A stretch of 64,000 nt of DNA, taken from assembly GCA_910574995.1 (NCBI GenBank), contig CAJTCS010000005.1:124001-188000 (forward strand), written 5' to 3'. A model generated the notes under the pieces. That model ran no database searches, had not been told where the DNA came from, and was given only the letters and a program-made list of their open reading frames with translations. This stretch comes from Oscillospiraceae bacterium. Its GTDB lineage: Bacteria; Bacillota; Clostridia; Oscillospirales; Acutalibacteraceae. This document shows positions 52,462 to 61,503 of the stretch, piece by piece (the first letter of the stretch is position 1; every line of letters starts with the position of its first letter). The translations under genes were made by a program, and so were the position numbers.

Positions 52462-54298
52462 AATCCGCCTCCGTAAAGAACTGCCGGTACCACACCAGGA
52501 ACGTGTATACGGTCCAGATGCGGCGGCTGTTGTCCGCCTTGCCGGCCTTGTGCCGGTCCAGCAGCTTGATAAGCTTGTCCGTGTGGAAAAACCGCCCGGC
52601 CGCCGGGCTTTGGAATTCCTGTTTTACGATATCGTAATATTTATCTTCTTTCAGCCATACCCGGGTGGGCACCGGGAAACCCAGCTTCTTTTTCCCGGCC
52701 CATTTTTCAGGCATCCGGCGCAGGGCGGCCTTGCGCATGGCAAGCTTGGTGCTTTCACCGTTGACCCGGTACCTCGTGGGGATGCGCGCCGCCAGCGCCA
52801 TTACCTCCTTGTCCAAAAAAGGCACCCGCAGCTCTAGGGAGTTGGCCATGCTCATTTTATCCGCCTTTAAAAGGATGTCCCCCACCATCCACATGTTCAG
52901 GTCTACCAGCTGCATCTTGGTCACGTCGTCCTTCCCCGCCGCCATGTCGTAATAGGGCTTTACCATGGCCGCGGGCGAAGGGGCGCCCACGGGGTTCTGC
53001 AGCAGGGCCCGGCGCTCTTTCTCGGTGAACATATAGGCGTTGCCAATGAAACGGTCTTCCAGCCGCTTGCCCCGGCGCACCAGGAAGTTCAGACCCCGGC
53101 GGGCGGGCAGCAGCCCAGCCAAAGCCCCGACAGCCCTGCGGATGGGGAAGGGGACCTTGTCGTACCAGGGGGCCGCCAAAGGCTCTTGATAGATGTTATA
53201 GCCGCCGAAGACCTCGTCTGCCCCTTCGCCGGAAAGCACCACCTTCAGGTGCTGGGCGGCGGTGTTGCACACAAAGTATAGCGCCACGGCAGAGGGGTCT
53301 GCCAAGGGCTCGTCCATGTGGTACTGTATCTTGGGGAAGTTCCCCCAGAATTCCTCTGGGGTGATGACCTTGCTCACATTCTTCACGGGGATCAGCTTGG
53401 AAAGCTCTTGGGCATAGCTGGTCTCGTTGTACCGCTGGCCGTTGTCAAAGCCCACGGTAAAGGTCTTGTCCACATGGGCCGAACAGGCCACATAGCTGGA
53501 ATCCACCCCCGAGGACAGGAACGACCCCACCTCCACGTCGCTGACCTTGTGGGCCTCCACGCTGTTGTCAAAGGCCTTCTCAATCTCGTCTACCCAATAC
53601 TCCAGGGGCCGGTCCTCTTCGGCATGGAACTCTGGCCGCCAATAACGGGTAACGGCCATTTTGCCGCCTTTATAGGTAAAATAGTGGGCGGGGGGCAGCT
53701 TATAGACGTTTTCAAAGAAAGTTTCCGGGCCGGGGGAATACTGGAAGGAAAGGTAATGCTCCAACGCCCGGGGGTTCAGTTCCTTTTGAAACCCCGGGTG
53801 CCGCAAAAAGCCCTTGATCTCCGACCCGAACAGGAACAGGCCGCCCATCTGGGCGTAATAAAGGGGCTTTATGCCGAAAAAGTCCCGTGCGCCAAAAAGT
53901 TCCCGCTTTTCCTTGTCCCAGATGACAAAGGCGAACATGCCCCGCAGCTTCAAAAGCACCTCTGGCCCATATTCCTCATAGCCGTGCAGCAGCACCTCGC
54001 CGTCGCCCTTGGTAGAGAAAGCGTGGCCCTTTTGTATCAGTTCCTCCCGCAGGGGCTGGAAGTTGTAAATCTCGCCGTTGAAAACCAGCACCTTTCCGCC
54101 GTCCTCGTTGCAAAGGGGCTGGCGCGCGCCCTCCAGGTCGATGATGGACAGCCGCCTAAAGCCCAGGGAAACGTCCCCGTCTGTATAATAGCCGGCGTCG
54201 TCCGGGCCCCGGTGGGCAATGGCGTCTGCCATGCTTTGCAAAACGCCCGGGTCCCGCTGGGTGTCGCCGCCGCCAGTAAAGCCAATAAATCCGCACAT
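52445..54298 (-). CDS. asnB: Asparagine synthase-type glutamine amidotransferase (second copy)
   Basis: The product has 617 residues, the same length as the copy at 48289, and is closely similar throughout. Cys2 is present (MCGFIGFTGG), with HRGPDDAGYY and the PP-loop FLSSGVDSSYV. The open frame extends 18 codons upstream without a ribosome site; ATG 54298 has GGAAAGG before it. It is first in the set asnB, ATP-grasp ligase, racemase, asnB. Two tandem amidotransferases suggest two different acceptor carboxylates, or one for free Asp and one for wall Asp; this cannot be decided from sequence. Confidence 0.92.
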   Translation of the reverse strand: MCGFIGFTGGGDTQRDPGVLQSMADAIAHRGPDDAGYYTDGDVSLGFRRLSIIDLEGARQPLCNEDGGKVLVFNGEIYNFQPLREELIQKGHAFSTKGDGEVLLHGYEEYGPEVLLKLRGMFAFVIWDKEKRELFGARDFFGIKPLYYAQMGGLFLFGSEIKGFLRHPGFQKELNPRALEHYLSFQYSPGPETFFENVYKLPPAHYFTYKGGKMAVTRYWRPEFHAEEDRPLEYWVDEIEKAFDNSVEAHKVSDVEVGSFLSSGVDSSYVACSAHVDKTFTVGFDNGQRYNETSYAQELSKLIPVKNVSKVITPEEFWGNFPKIQYHMDEPLADPSAVALYFVCNTAAQHLKVVLSGEGADEVFGGYNIYQEPLAAPWYDKVPFPIRRAVGALAGLLPARRGLNFLVRRGKRLEDRFIGNAYMFTEKERRALLQNPVGAPSPAAMVKPYYDMAAGKDDVTKMQLVDLNMWMVGDILLKADKMSMANSLELRVPFLDKEVMALAARIPTRYRVNGESTKLAMRKAALRRMPEKWAGKKKLGFPVPTRVWLKEDKYYDIVKQEFQSPAAGRFFHTDKLIKLLDRHKAGKADNSRRIWTVYTFLVWYRQFFTEADYAKAE

Positions 54299-54534
54299 AC
54301 GCACACGAATCCTTTCCCCGCCCGGTGCGCCCAGGCAGGCATATTTTCTCAACTAAGTTGCCGCGGCCGCCCGCCCCCATCCCCGCAGGGCAATGGCACG
54401 GCGGCCGGGACAGGCGCTTTCTGGGGTTTGGGGCAGCCGCCCCAAGGCCTTGCCGCAAGGCGCAAAAAGGCCCGCCATTTCCTAGTATACCACAATCTTC
54501 CGGGAAATGACAGGCTTTTTTCAATATTCCGGCG
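54299..54534 (-). promoter_or_regulatory. Leader region of the asnB/ligase set
   Basis: The 236-base gap contains a TATACT -10 box (54484-54489 on the minus strand) with a poor TGTCAT -35 at 17 bases, then two short GC-rich stem-loops (GGGGC/GCCCC; GCCTTG/CAAGGC). I see no T-box or known riboswitch motif. A promoter with structured leader is likely but weakly supported. Confidence 0.4.
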
Positions 54535-56634
54535 TCAAGGCGTAGGCGGGGCGAACAGCTCGTCCACCCGGCCCTCTTCCTCAAAGGCATGGTTGTATTG
54601 GAGGATGCTGTAATCCAGCAGCAGGCTGTCATAGGGCGTGGCGTCGCCGTTCTTATAGACGTTCCCCTCCCGGTCCATAATCCCCACGGCGGTCACCACT
54701 GGCAGCGTTTGGCGCAGCCCCTCCAGGAACTTGGTATAAGGGGAGCCCTCCAGCCCGGCGGCCCGCAGCAGCAGGCCGGAAAGGTAGTTCAGGCTGACCG
54801 CTTCCACCTCCTCCCCCTCCAGGGGGTAATTGGCCCAGATGAAGAAGGGCACCTGGTATTTCCGCATGGTATCCCCAATGCCCATCTCGTCCTCGGTGGC
54901 GCCCAGCAAACCGTTTAGGAAGCCCTCCTCCAGGTTGGGCCAGTGGTCGCCAAAAAACAGCACCACCACCGGGTCCTCTTGGCGCTGGAAATAGTCCAGC
55001 AAAAACTGCACCGCCTTGTCCGATTCCTTCGTCAGGCTTAAATACTGTTCGGCCTGGGGGAACTGGCCCGGCTTGTCCGCCAGCCGCACGGTCGACTCGT
55101 AGTTCTCGTCCTCATAGCCCCCGTGGTTCTGGATGGTCACGTTAAACAGGAACAGGGGCTGGTCCCCCCGGTTCTCATACTCATATACGATCTGGTCATA
55201 GCAGGAACGGTCGCTGGTCAGGCCGTGGGCATAGCGCCGGGGCACGTCAAAGCCGCTGCCATCGATAAACTCGTCGAAGCCCAGATAAGGGTACGCCTCG
55301 TCCCGCTGCCAGGCGGTCCGCCTGCCCGGGTGCAGCGCCACGCAGCGGTACCCGTAGCTTTTCAAAATAGCGGGCAGGCCTTGCTGCTCATGGTCTATGT
55401 ACTGCTGGTAGGGCTTGCTGCTGACAGGCAGGAAAGCCGTGGTATTGCCGGTTAAAAACTCATACTCGCTGTTGCAGGTGTTGCCCCCATAAACCGATGA
55501 ATAGGCCGTGCCCCAAACCATCCTGCCCGAGTTTTCCCAGGCGTGGATATGGGGCAGGTTGTCCCCTGTCAGCTGCAAATCCCCCACGCGGCCCAGGTCT
55601 GTCATCGACTCGTTCATAATGGCCACAATGGTGGGCGTTTTCCTGGGCTTGCCCAGCAGGGGCGGGTCTTCCCGCCCCTGGACCTCCTCCCCCAAAGCCC
55701 GCACGGCCTGCAGGGAATACCCCTCGGGTTTTTCCACCATCACGAACTGGATATTGGCAAAAAAGCCCGCCGCAATGCCCGTCAGCTCCGAGCTGACCTT
55801 CTGGTTCCAGGCCCACACGGAAATGCCCAGGCTGGAAAGGATGTTGGCCGGGAACAAGAGGAAAAACAGGCCCAATGACAGGCACAGGGCCGCCAGCCGC
55901 TCCGCCATGCGGAAATGCCGGCCGGCGCTCCCTTTCCCGGCTGGGCCCGCTTTTACACTGAGGACCACGGCGCACAGGTAGGCCAGCACCGCCACAGCCA
56001 TCTGTTGGGTAGGGGCGTATTCATACCCCCCGGAAACCGCCATGGCCGTGCCCACAGACTGGAAGTCCCAGGGCAGGATGGGCTGGCCCCGGAACTGGAC
56101 CACAAAATAGTTGGCGATGCCGAAAGTAAGGAAAATGGCCCCCCCAGAAAGCACCGTCACCCACACACGGCGGCTGATGGCATACAGCAGGGCAAAGACC
56201 ATCAAATAGCACAAATAGTTGGCAAAGGCCTTTTTCCATGGGAACGTGAGGATCCTTGTGCCGTTGATCATATCAACGGCATAGAAGGCCCCCATGGGGG
56301 CCAGCAGCACCATGCCCCAGCCAAAGGCCCGCCGGGCCCGCTGGGGGATCTCCAGCCGCACCAGGCACAAGAGGGCGCCTATGGCAACCAGCAGCCCGCA
56401 TTGGGCCACATACCATCCGTATATGGGGAAAAAGCCAGTAGGGGATTCCTCCCACACCAGGAACCTTTCCAGCAGGAAAAACGCCGCCGTTATCCCCAGC
56501 AGCCCTCCCGCCGCCAAAAGCCCCCCGCGGCTGGGCTCCAGCTTCAGCCCCCATCCGTCCGGCGTGGCGTCCCCCCCTTGCCGCCCCTGCCGCGGCGGCA
56601 TGCTTATTGCGTCCTTGTGTCCTTTCAGCACCAT
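54535..56634 (-). CDS. LTA synthase-family sulfatase-fold membrane protein
   Basis: LtaS-type enzymes transfer glycerol phosphate or similar groups outside the cell. The product has 699 residues. About six hydrophobic segments in the first 290 residues are followed by an extracellular alkaline-phosphatase fold with IVAIMNESMTDLG (metal), VYGGNTCNSEYEFLTGNTTA (catalytic Thr), LFNVTIQNHGGYED and VVLFFGDHWPNL. The typical LtaS has four to five helices, so this resembles the larger Clostridial variants. It may polymerise or modify a teichoic-acid-like polymer built by neighbouring genes. AGGGGAG precedes ATG. Confidence 0.88.
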   Translation of the reverse strand: MVLKGHKDAISMPPRQGRQGGDATPDGWGLKLEPSRGGLLAAGGLLGITAAFFLLERFLVWEESPTGFFPIYGWYVAQCGLLVAIGALLCLVRLEIPQRARRAFGWGMVLLAPMGAFYAVDMINGTRILTFPWKKAFANYLCYLMVFALLYAISRRVWVTVLSGGAIFLTFGIANYFVVQFRGQPILPWDFQSVGTAMAVSGGYEYAPTQQMAVAVLAYLCAVVLSVKAGPAGKGSAGRHFRMAERLAALCLSLGLFFLLFPANILSSLGISVWAWNQKVSSELTGIAAGFFANIQFVMVEKPEGYSLQAVRALGEEVQGREDPPLLGKPRKTPTIVAIMNESMTDLGRVGDLQLTGDNLPHIHAWENSGRMVWGTAYSSVYGGNTCNSEYEFLTGNTTAFLPVSSKPYQQYIDHEQQGLPAILKSYGYRCVALHPGRRTAWQRDEAYPYLGFDEFIDGSGFDVPRRYAHGLTSDRSCYDQIVYEYENRGDQPLFLFNVTIQNHGGYEDENYESTVRLADKPGQFPQAEQYLSLTKESDKAVQFLLDYFQRQEDPVVVLFFGDHWPNLEEGFLNGLLGATEDEMGIGDTMRKYQVPFFIWANYPLEGEEVEAVSLNYLSGLLLRAAGLEGSPYTKFLEGLRQTLPVVTAVGIMDREGNVYKNGDATPYDSLLLDYSILQYNHAFEEEGRVDELFAPPTP

Positions 56635-56667
56635 AGCTCCCCTGTCCTTTCCCCAATTTTCCGGCTT

Positions 56668-57795
56668 TTAGCCCTCCCCGCCGGGGCGCGCCTTATACCA
56701 GGCCGCAATAGCGTCCGCAATCCGCCGGCTGGCCTGCCCGTCCCCATAGGGGTTGCGGGCTTTGGACATCCTGGCATATTCCGCCGGGTCTGTCAGCAGT
56801 TGGCGCACCATGGCATAAATGGCTTCCTCTTCCGTGCCCGCCAGCTTCAGCGTGCCCGCCGCCACGCCCTCGGGCCGCTCGGTGGTGTCCCGCAGCACAA
56901 TCACCGGCTTGCCCAAAGAGGGGGCTTCCTCCTGGATGCCGCCGCTGTCTGTCAAAATCAGCGTGGAACGGGCCAGCAGGTTATGGAACTCCAGCACCTC
57001 CTGCGGCGGGACCAGCCGCACCCGATCGCACCCGCCCAGTTCTTCCTCCGCCGCCTGCCGCACCAATGGGTTCAGGTGCACCGGGTACACCGTCTTCACA
57101 TCCGTGAATTCCTCTACGATGCGCCGGATGGCCCGGAACATCCGGTGCATGGGCGCCCCCAGGTTCTCCCGGCGGTGGGCCGTCAGCACCAGTAGCCGCG
57201 AACCCTCTGCCCAGCCCAGTAGCTCGTTGGAAAAATCCTCCCGCACGGTGGTCTGCAGGGCGTCGATAGCCGTATTCCCCGTCACCACAATGGTTTCCGG
57301 GCGCTTGCCCTCCCGCAGCAGGTTTTCCTTGCTCAATTCCGTGGGCGCAAAATGCAGGTCTGCCATGCACCCCACGAACTGGCGGTTCAGCTCCTCTGGG
57401 AAGGGGGAATACTTGTCCCCTGTGCGCAGCCCCGCCTCTACGTGACCTATGGCCGTTTGGGCATAATAGGCAGCCAGCGCCCCGGCAAAGGTCGTGGTGG
57501 TGTCGCCATGTACCAGCACCATGTGGGGCTTCACCTGCCGCAGCACCCCTTCCAGGCCCTGCAGCACCCGGGCCGTAACGTCCGACAGGCTTTGCCCCTG
57601 CCGCATCACGTCCAGGTCATAGTCCGGCTTGATGGCAAAGGCCCGCAGCACCTGGTCCAGCATCTCCCGGTGCTGGGCCGTTACGCACACGATGCTTTCA
57701 AATTCCTCCCGCGCCTCCAGCTCCCGCACCAGCGGCGCCATTTTGATGGTCTCCGGCCGGGTGCCAAACACGCTCATGACTTTTATCTTTCCCAT
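56668..57795 (-). CDS. wecB: UDP-N-acetylglucosamine 2-epimerase (non-hydrolysing)
   Basis: This enzyme makes UDP-ManNAc from UDP-GlcNAc. The product has 375 residues. The family marks are VFGTRPETIKMAPL at the start, VHGDTTTTFAGALAAYY, GHVEAGLRTGDKYSPFPEE, LTAHRRENLG and ILTDSGGIQEEAPSLGKPV. UDP-ManNAc is the substrate of the TagA/WecG enzyme encoded just upstream. A terminator lies before it at 57907-57931, so it probably starts its own transcript. Confidence 0.95.
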   Translation of the reverse strand: MGKIKVMSVFGTRPETIKMAPLVRELEAREEFESIVCVTAQHREMLDQVLRAFAIKPDYDLDVMRQGQSLSDVTARVLQGLEGVLRQVKPHMVLVHGDTTTTFAGALAAYYAQTAIGHVEAGLRTGDKYSPFPEELNRQFVGCMADLHFAPTELSKENLLREGKRPETIVVTGNTAIDALQTTVREDFSNELLGWAEGSRLLVLTAHRRENLGAPMHRMFRAIRRIVEEFTDVKTVYPVHLNPLVRQAAEEELGGCDRVRLVPPQEVLEFHNLLARSTLILTDSGGIQEEAPSLGKPVIVLRDTTERPEGVAAGTLKLAGTEEEAIYAMVRQLLTDPAEYARMSKARNPYGDGQASRRIADAIAAWYKARPGGEG

Positions 57796-57906
57796 TGCTT
57801 TCCCTCCAGCTTCCCTTGCATATAGTATATGCCCGCTTTCTCAATTTCTTGCCGACATATCCTTTACATTTTTCTTAAAAGCGCCCGGCTTTTGGCGGGC
57901 AAAGTG

Positions 57907-57931
57907 AAAAAAAGCCCCTGCGCCGGGGGCT
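57907..57931 (-). terminator. Terminator after the WecG/TagA gene
   Basis: On the minus strand AGCCCCC pairs with GGGGCT around a short loop, immediately after the TAA, and a run of seven T follows. Confidence 0.85.
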
Positions 57932-58663
57932 TTATGGCTTTAGGGCCGTTTTGGCTTCTTTGCGCACCCGGCCCAGGAACCTTACGTTAGACCGGTAAAA
58001 CCGGCCCAGGCGGGAGGGCTCCCGCAGGATGCGGTACAGCCACTCGGTGTTGGTCTTGATGAAAAAGGACGGGGCCCGGCGCTTCATGCCGCTTAACACG
58101 TCGAAAGAGCCCCCCACCCCCATCAGCACCCCTTTCTGGAACTTTTCCAGGTGCCGGTACAACAAGATATCCTGGGCGGGCACGCCCAGCCCCACCAGCA
58201 CCAGGTCTGGGGCCAGGGCGGCCGCCTCCCCCATCAGCTGGTCCTTGTCCCCGTCATAGCCGTTGTGCCACCGCAGCTTCATCCCAGGGTATTGGGCGCG
58301 CAGCTTTTCCGCCAGGGCCGATACCACTTCCTCCTTGGCCCCCAGCAGGTAGACCGATTTCCCATGCGCCCCGGCGCTTTGCAGCAATTTGTCCGCCAGG
58401 TCCACCCCGGTGATGCGCTCTGCCGCTGGCATGTGGAAAAAGCCCATGGCTTTCACAAGGCTTACCCCGTCGGGTATGACCTCTGTCTTTCCCGAAAGCA
58501 GCAGCTCCCGGGCCGTCCCGTCCCGCTCGGCGGCCATAATGATCTCCGGGTTGGCCGTTACCACAAAAAGCCGGCGGCCTGCAAGCATGGCTTCCTCCGC
58601 CCGCCTGAAATACTCCTCCGCCGTGCCGGGGAACACCCGCCGCAAATATTCCGCTACCGCCAT
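57932..58663 (-). CDS. tagA: WecG/TagA/CpsF-family glycosyltransferase
   Basis: These GT26 enzymes add ManNAc or related sugars to a lipid-linked first sugar, as in the wall teichoic acid linkage unit. The product has 243 residues with FVVTANPEIIMAAERDG, RITGVDLADKLLQ, VYLLGAKEEVVSALAEKL, DLVLVGLGVPAQDI and the GVGGSFDVLSG signature. The presence of wecB supplies the expected UDP-ManNAc donor. Three bases separate it from the priming transferase gene. Confidence 0.92.
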   Translation of the reverse strand: MAVAEYLRRVFPGTAEEYFRRAEEAMLAGRRLFVVTANPEIIMAAERDGTARELLLSGKTEVIPDGVSLVKAMGFFHMPAAERITGVDLADKLLQSAGAHGKSVYLLGAKEEVVSALAEKLRAQYPGMKLRWHNGYDGDKDQLMGEAAALAPDLVLVGLGVPAQDILLYRHLEKFQKGVLMGVGGSFDVLSGMKRRAPSFFIKTNTEWLYRILREPSRLGRFYRSNVRFLGRVRKEAKTALKP

Positions 58664-58666
58664 GGC

Positions 58667-60055
58667 TTACCCCTCCCCGTCTTCCGGCCCGTCGCCGTCA
58701 AAGTCGAACAACACCTGCGCGCCAAAGGCCTCCGTGCTTTCCGAGGCTTTCAAAAACACCGTGATGGTTTGGAAAATCAGCTTCAAGTCCTGCCAAATGC
58801 TGTAATTCTCGATATACATCAAATCCATCACCAGCTTGTCCTTGGGGGAGGTGTTATACTTGCCGGATATCTGCGCCAGCCCCGTCAGCCCCGCTTTCAT
58901 GCGCAGCCGGTACGAGAACTCTGGCAGTTCTTCCGTATATTTTTCCACGTTCTCCAGCATCTCCGGCCGGGGGCCCACCACGGTCATGTCGCCGTTTAGG
59001 ATGTTCAGCATCTGGGGCAGCTCGTCGATACGGAACTTGCGCAGCACGCGCCCCACCCGGGTGATGCGGTCGTCGTTCTCCGTGACAGACCGGTGGACCG
59101 AGTTCTCTTCCTTCATGGTGCGGAACTTGTACACCTGGAACACCCGGCCATACTTGGTCAGGCGCTTCTGCTTATAAAAGACCTTGCCCCCGTCCTCCAG
59201 CTTGATGGCAACGGCGCAGGCCAGCATGATAGGGCTGGCCGCCACCAGCGCCAGCACAGACACCGCAATGTCCATCAGCCGCTTTACGATGCGCTGCTCC
59301 ATGGTCAGGTCTTTGGCCGTGTGCATGACCAGGGACTTGTCGTCCAGGGAGATATACTTAGCCCCCTGGCTGACCACGTCGGTCATCTCGAAATTATAGT
59401 AGATGTTCTTCTGGGTCTGATAGCAGAAGTCGATCAGGCTGGTGCGCTCTTTAGAGGGCACGTCGTACAGGAACACCGTGTCGTTACGGGAGATGGCGTC
59501 CAGCACGCCCTTCGCGTCGTACCGCACCACCTCTTTGATGTCGTATTGTTTCTGGAAACGCTGTATTTTCGGTATGATCCGCCCCAGGCTTTCCCGGGAG
59601 GAGGAGATGACGCAGCACTTCTCCGGGGGTTCGAGGGAGAAGTAGAGGAAATTCCCCAAATAGGCGAAAAGGACGATGGCCAGCACCTGCAGCACCATCA
59701 CCAGCACAAGCAGATGGGGCGTTTCATACACAAAATGGTCGTTGTTGAACTGGCTGGTGTTCATGATGGACAGCTGCAAATGGGTCACCAGGTCGGTTAT
59801 AATGGTGGCCAGGGCCATCGAGTGGACGATGGGCTTGCTTTTCTGGGTGCCCACCGCATAGCCCCCGTATACGGACATCAACGCCACGCCCAGCACGGCA
59901 AACGTCACCATGGTGACGCCCGTGGTACGCGACAGGTTCCACAACCACGGGTTATGGATGCCAAAGATCCCGAAAAAGATCCCGAACAGCGACGCGAACA
60001 GCGCCATCTTCAACACGAACACCATCGTGCGCTTCATCTTTTTTATCGTATGCAT
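58667..60055 (-). CDS. Undecaprenyl-phosphate sugar phosphotransferase (priming)
   Basis: This starts a wall or capsule polymer by placing a sugar-phosphate on undecaprenyl phosphate. The product has 462 residues. Four N-terminal membrane segments and a nucleotide-binding-like domain are followed by the membrane-associated catalytic domain: KRLMDIAVSVLALVAASPI, VFYKQKRLTKYGRVFQVYKF, KFRIDELPQMLNILNGDMTV, VGPRPE and MKAGLTGLAQISGKYNT. It belongs to the WcaJ/WbaP/PglC class. ATG 60055 follows GGAG. The C-terminal tail is unusually acidic. Confidence 0.93.
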   Translation of the reverse strand: MHTIKKMKRTMVFVLKMALFASLFGIFFGIFGIHNPWLWNLSRTTGVTMVTFAVLGVALMSVYGGYAVGTQKSKPIVHSMALATIITDLVTHLQLSIMNTSQFNNDHFVYETPHLLVLVMVLQVLAIVLFAYLGNFLYFSLEPPEKCCVISSSRESLGRIIPKIQRFQKQYDIKEVVRYDAKGVLDAISRNDTVFLYDVPSKERTSLIDFCYQTQKNIYYNFEMTDVVSQGAKYISLDDKSLVMHTAKDLTMEQRIVKRLMDIAVSVLALVAASPIMLACAVAIKLEDGGKVFYKQKRLTKYGRVFQVYKFRTMKEENSVHRSVTENDDRITRVGRVLRKFRIDELPQMLNILNGDMTVVGPRPEMLENVEKYTEELPEFSYRLRMKAGLTGLAQISGKYNTSPKDKLVMDLMYIENYSIWQDLKLIFQTITVFLKASESTEAFGAQVLFDFDGDGPEDGEG

Positions 60056-60219
60056 GGCAAAACACTCCAATGCGTCTTCACGGCTTCGTCCGGCCGGGGC
60101 CCCGCCCCAACCGCGTTGCGGCTATTATACCAGAAAAGGGGCGAAAAAGCAAAAATTTCCCGGGTGTTCTTGCCGAATCCCCCACTGGTTGTGGCAAAAA
60201 GGCGCGTATATACTATATA

Positions 60220-61491
60220 TCAGCCAGCCGGGCCATCATGGAAGAGCTTGCGGTTGTGCACAATGACCACGACGCGGAACAGCAGGATGGCAAACTCGGT
60301 CACGCTGGCCAGCACGCTAAGGCTGACAAGCCCCACGCCCACAGTGAAATGCGCGGCGGCAATGCCCAGCAGGTACACCCCCGTGCCAAAAGCCACCGAG
60401 AGGTTGGCATATTTCATCAGCCCCATGGCCCCCAGGGTGGGATGCCCCAGCACATAGCTGGGGAACGTGAACGCCGCCGCCGGGATCATCAACCGCAAAG
60501 GCAGGGCCACGTCTTTCCCTTCGGGCCCCAGCCAGACGACCAGCAGGGGCTCTGCAAACGCGAACACCACCGCGCATCCCAGCAGGATGACCGGGTATAT
60601 AAACAGCAGGGCTTTTTTGATGATGGAGAAGTTCCGGTGCTTCATCATGTGGGGGTACAGGCTGTCCGCAATGGGCGACATGCCCGCCCGGGCCACGCCG
60701 ATGACCTTGTCCGCGTTGGTGTAAACGCCTGTGGCGGCGTCACCGGCCACAGCCCGCAGCAGCACGCCGCTAAGGCTGGTGTTGATGGAGCCGGCCACCT
60801 TGGACAGGAAGAACTGGGAGGAATCCTTGATCTCCCGGAAGACTTCCCCCAGGGAAACCCGGGCAAAGCCCACGCCTATCCTGGTGAACAGGTGCCAATA
60901 TACAAACGCCAGGGCCCCGCAGTTGCCCAGGGCCGTAAACAGGGGGACCATGTAATAATCGCCGGGCTGCTTGATGAACACAAAAATCATGATAGTGGCA
61001 AAGATCTTGATGCCCACCGCCCGCACGGTGATGGTGGCCATCTGCTCCAGGCCCCGGTACATAAAGTCTGGCAGCAAGGAACCCATGCACACGGAGAGCA
61101 GGTAGAACAGGTATGTTAAAAACTCCCCTTCCCCGGTAAGGCCAGGCGCCAGGAACAAAAGCAGGATGCCCAGGGAAAGCGCCATAAACAGCGCCTTTGC
61201 CGCCACCACCCGGGAAAGTATCCGGGAAAGCAGCGCCTTGTCGTCCCGGTGCAGGGATATCTTTGCCGTGGCCGAGAGGATAAATCCGAAATCGATAAGC
61301 ATCTGGAAAAAATTGGTGGCATAGGCCGCCGCGCCCAGTACGCCGATCTTGTCCATGCCCAGCACCCGGGTCTGGTAGCCCTGGGTAAAAAAGCTGAGCA
61401 GCATGGTGGAAAACTGCAGAATGTACAGCATAACGGTGTTTTCCACCAGGCTGTGGCGGGTGCGGCCCCGCCATTTTTCCCGCAAACCCAT
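60220..61491 (-). CDS. Wzx-type polysaccharide flippase
   Basis: This moves lipid-linked saccharide units across the membrane. The product has 423 residues with about twelve hydrophobic segments. The start SLVENTVMLYILQFSTMLLS and the QTRVLGMDKIGVLGAAAYAT segment fit the polysaccharide transport family of the MOP superfamily. It lies between the GT2 gene and the priming transferase in the same orientation, as expected for a Wzx. GAGGAGGG precedes ATG. No matching Wzy polymerase is present in the window. Confidence 0.88.
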   Translation of the reverse strand: MGLREKWRGRTRHSLVENTVMLYILQFSTMLLSFFTQGYQTRVLGMDKIGVLGAAAYATNFFQMLIDFGFILSATAKISLHRDDKALLSRILSRVVAAKALFMALSLGILLLFLAPGLTGEGEFLTYLFYLLSVCMGSLLPDFMYRGLEQMATITVRAVGIKIFATIMIFVFIKQPGDYYMVPLFTALGNCGALAFVYWHLFTRIGVGFARVSLGEVFREIKDSSQFFLSKVAGSINTSLSGVLLRAVAGDAATGVYTNADKVIGVARAGMSPIADSLYPHMMKHRNFSIIKKALLFIYPVILLGCAVVFAFAEPLLVVWLGPEGKDVALPLRLMIPAAAFTFPSYVLGHPTLGAMGLMKYANLSVAFGTGVYLLGIAAAHFTVGVGLVSLSVLASVTEFAILLFRVVVIVHNRKLFHDGPAG

Positions 61492-61503
61492 ACGCGCCCC
61501 TCC

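Noticed and set aside
54299-54534. A T-box or amino-acid riboswitch before asnB
   Set aside because: The structured leader lacks the conserved T-box antiterminator sequence and a following T-run terminator.
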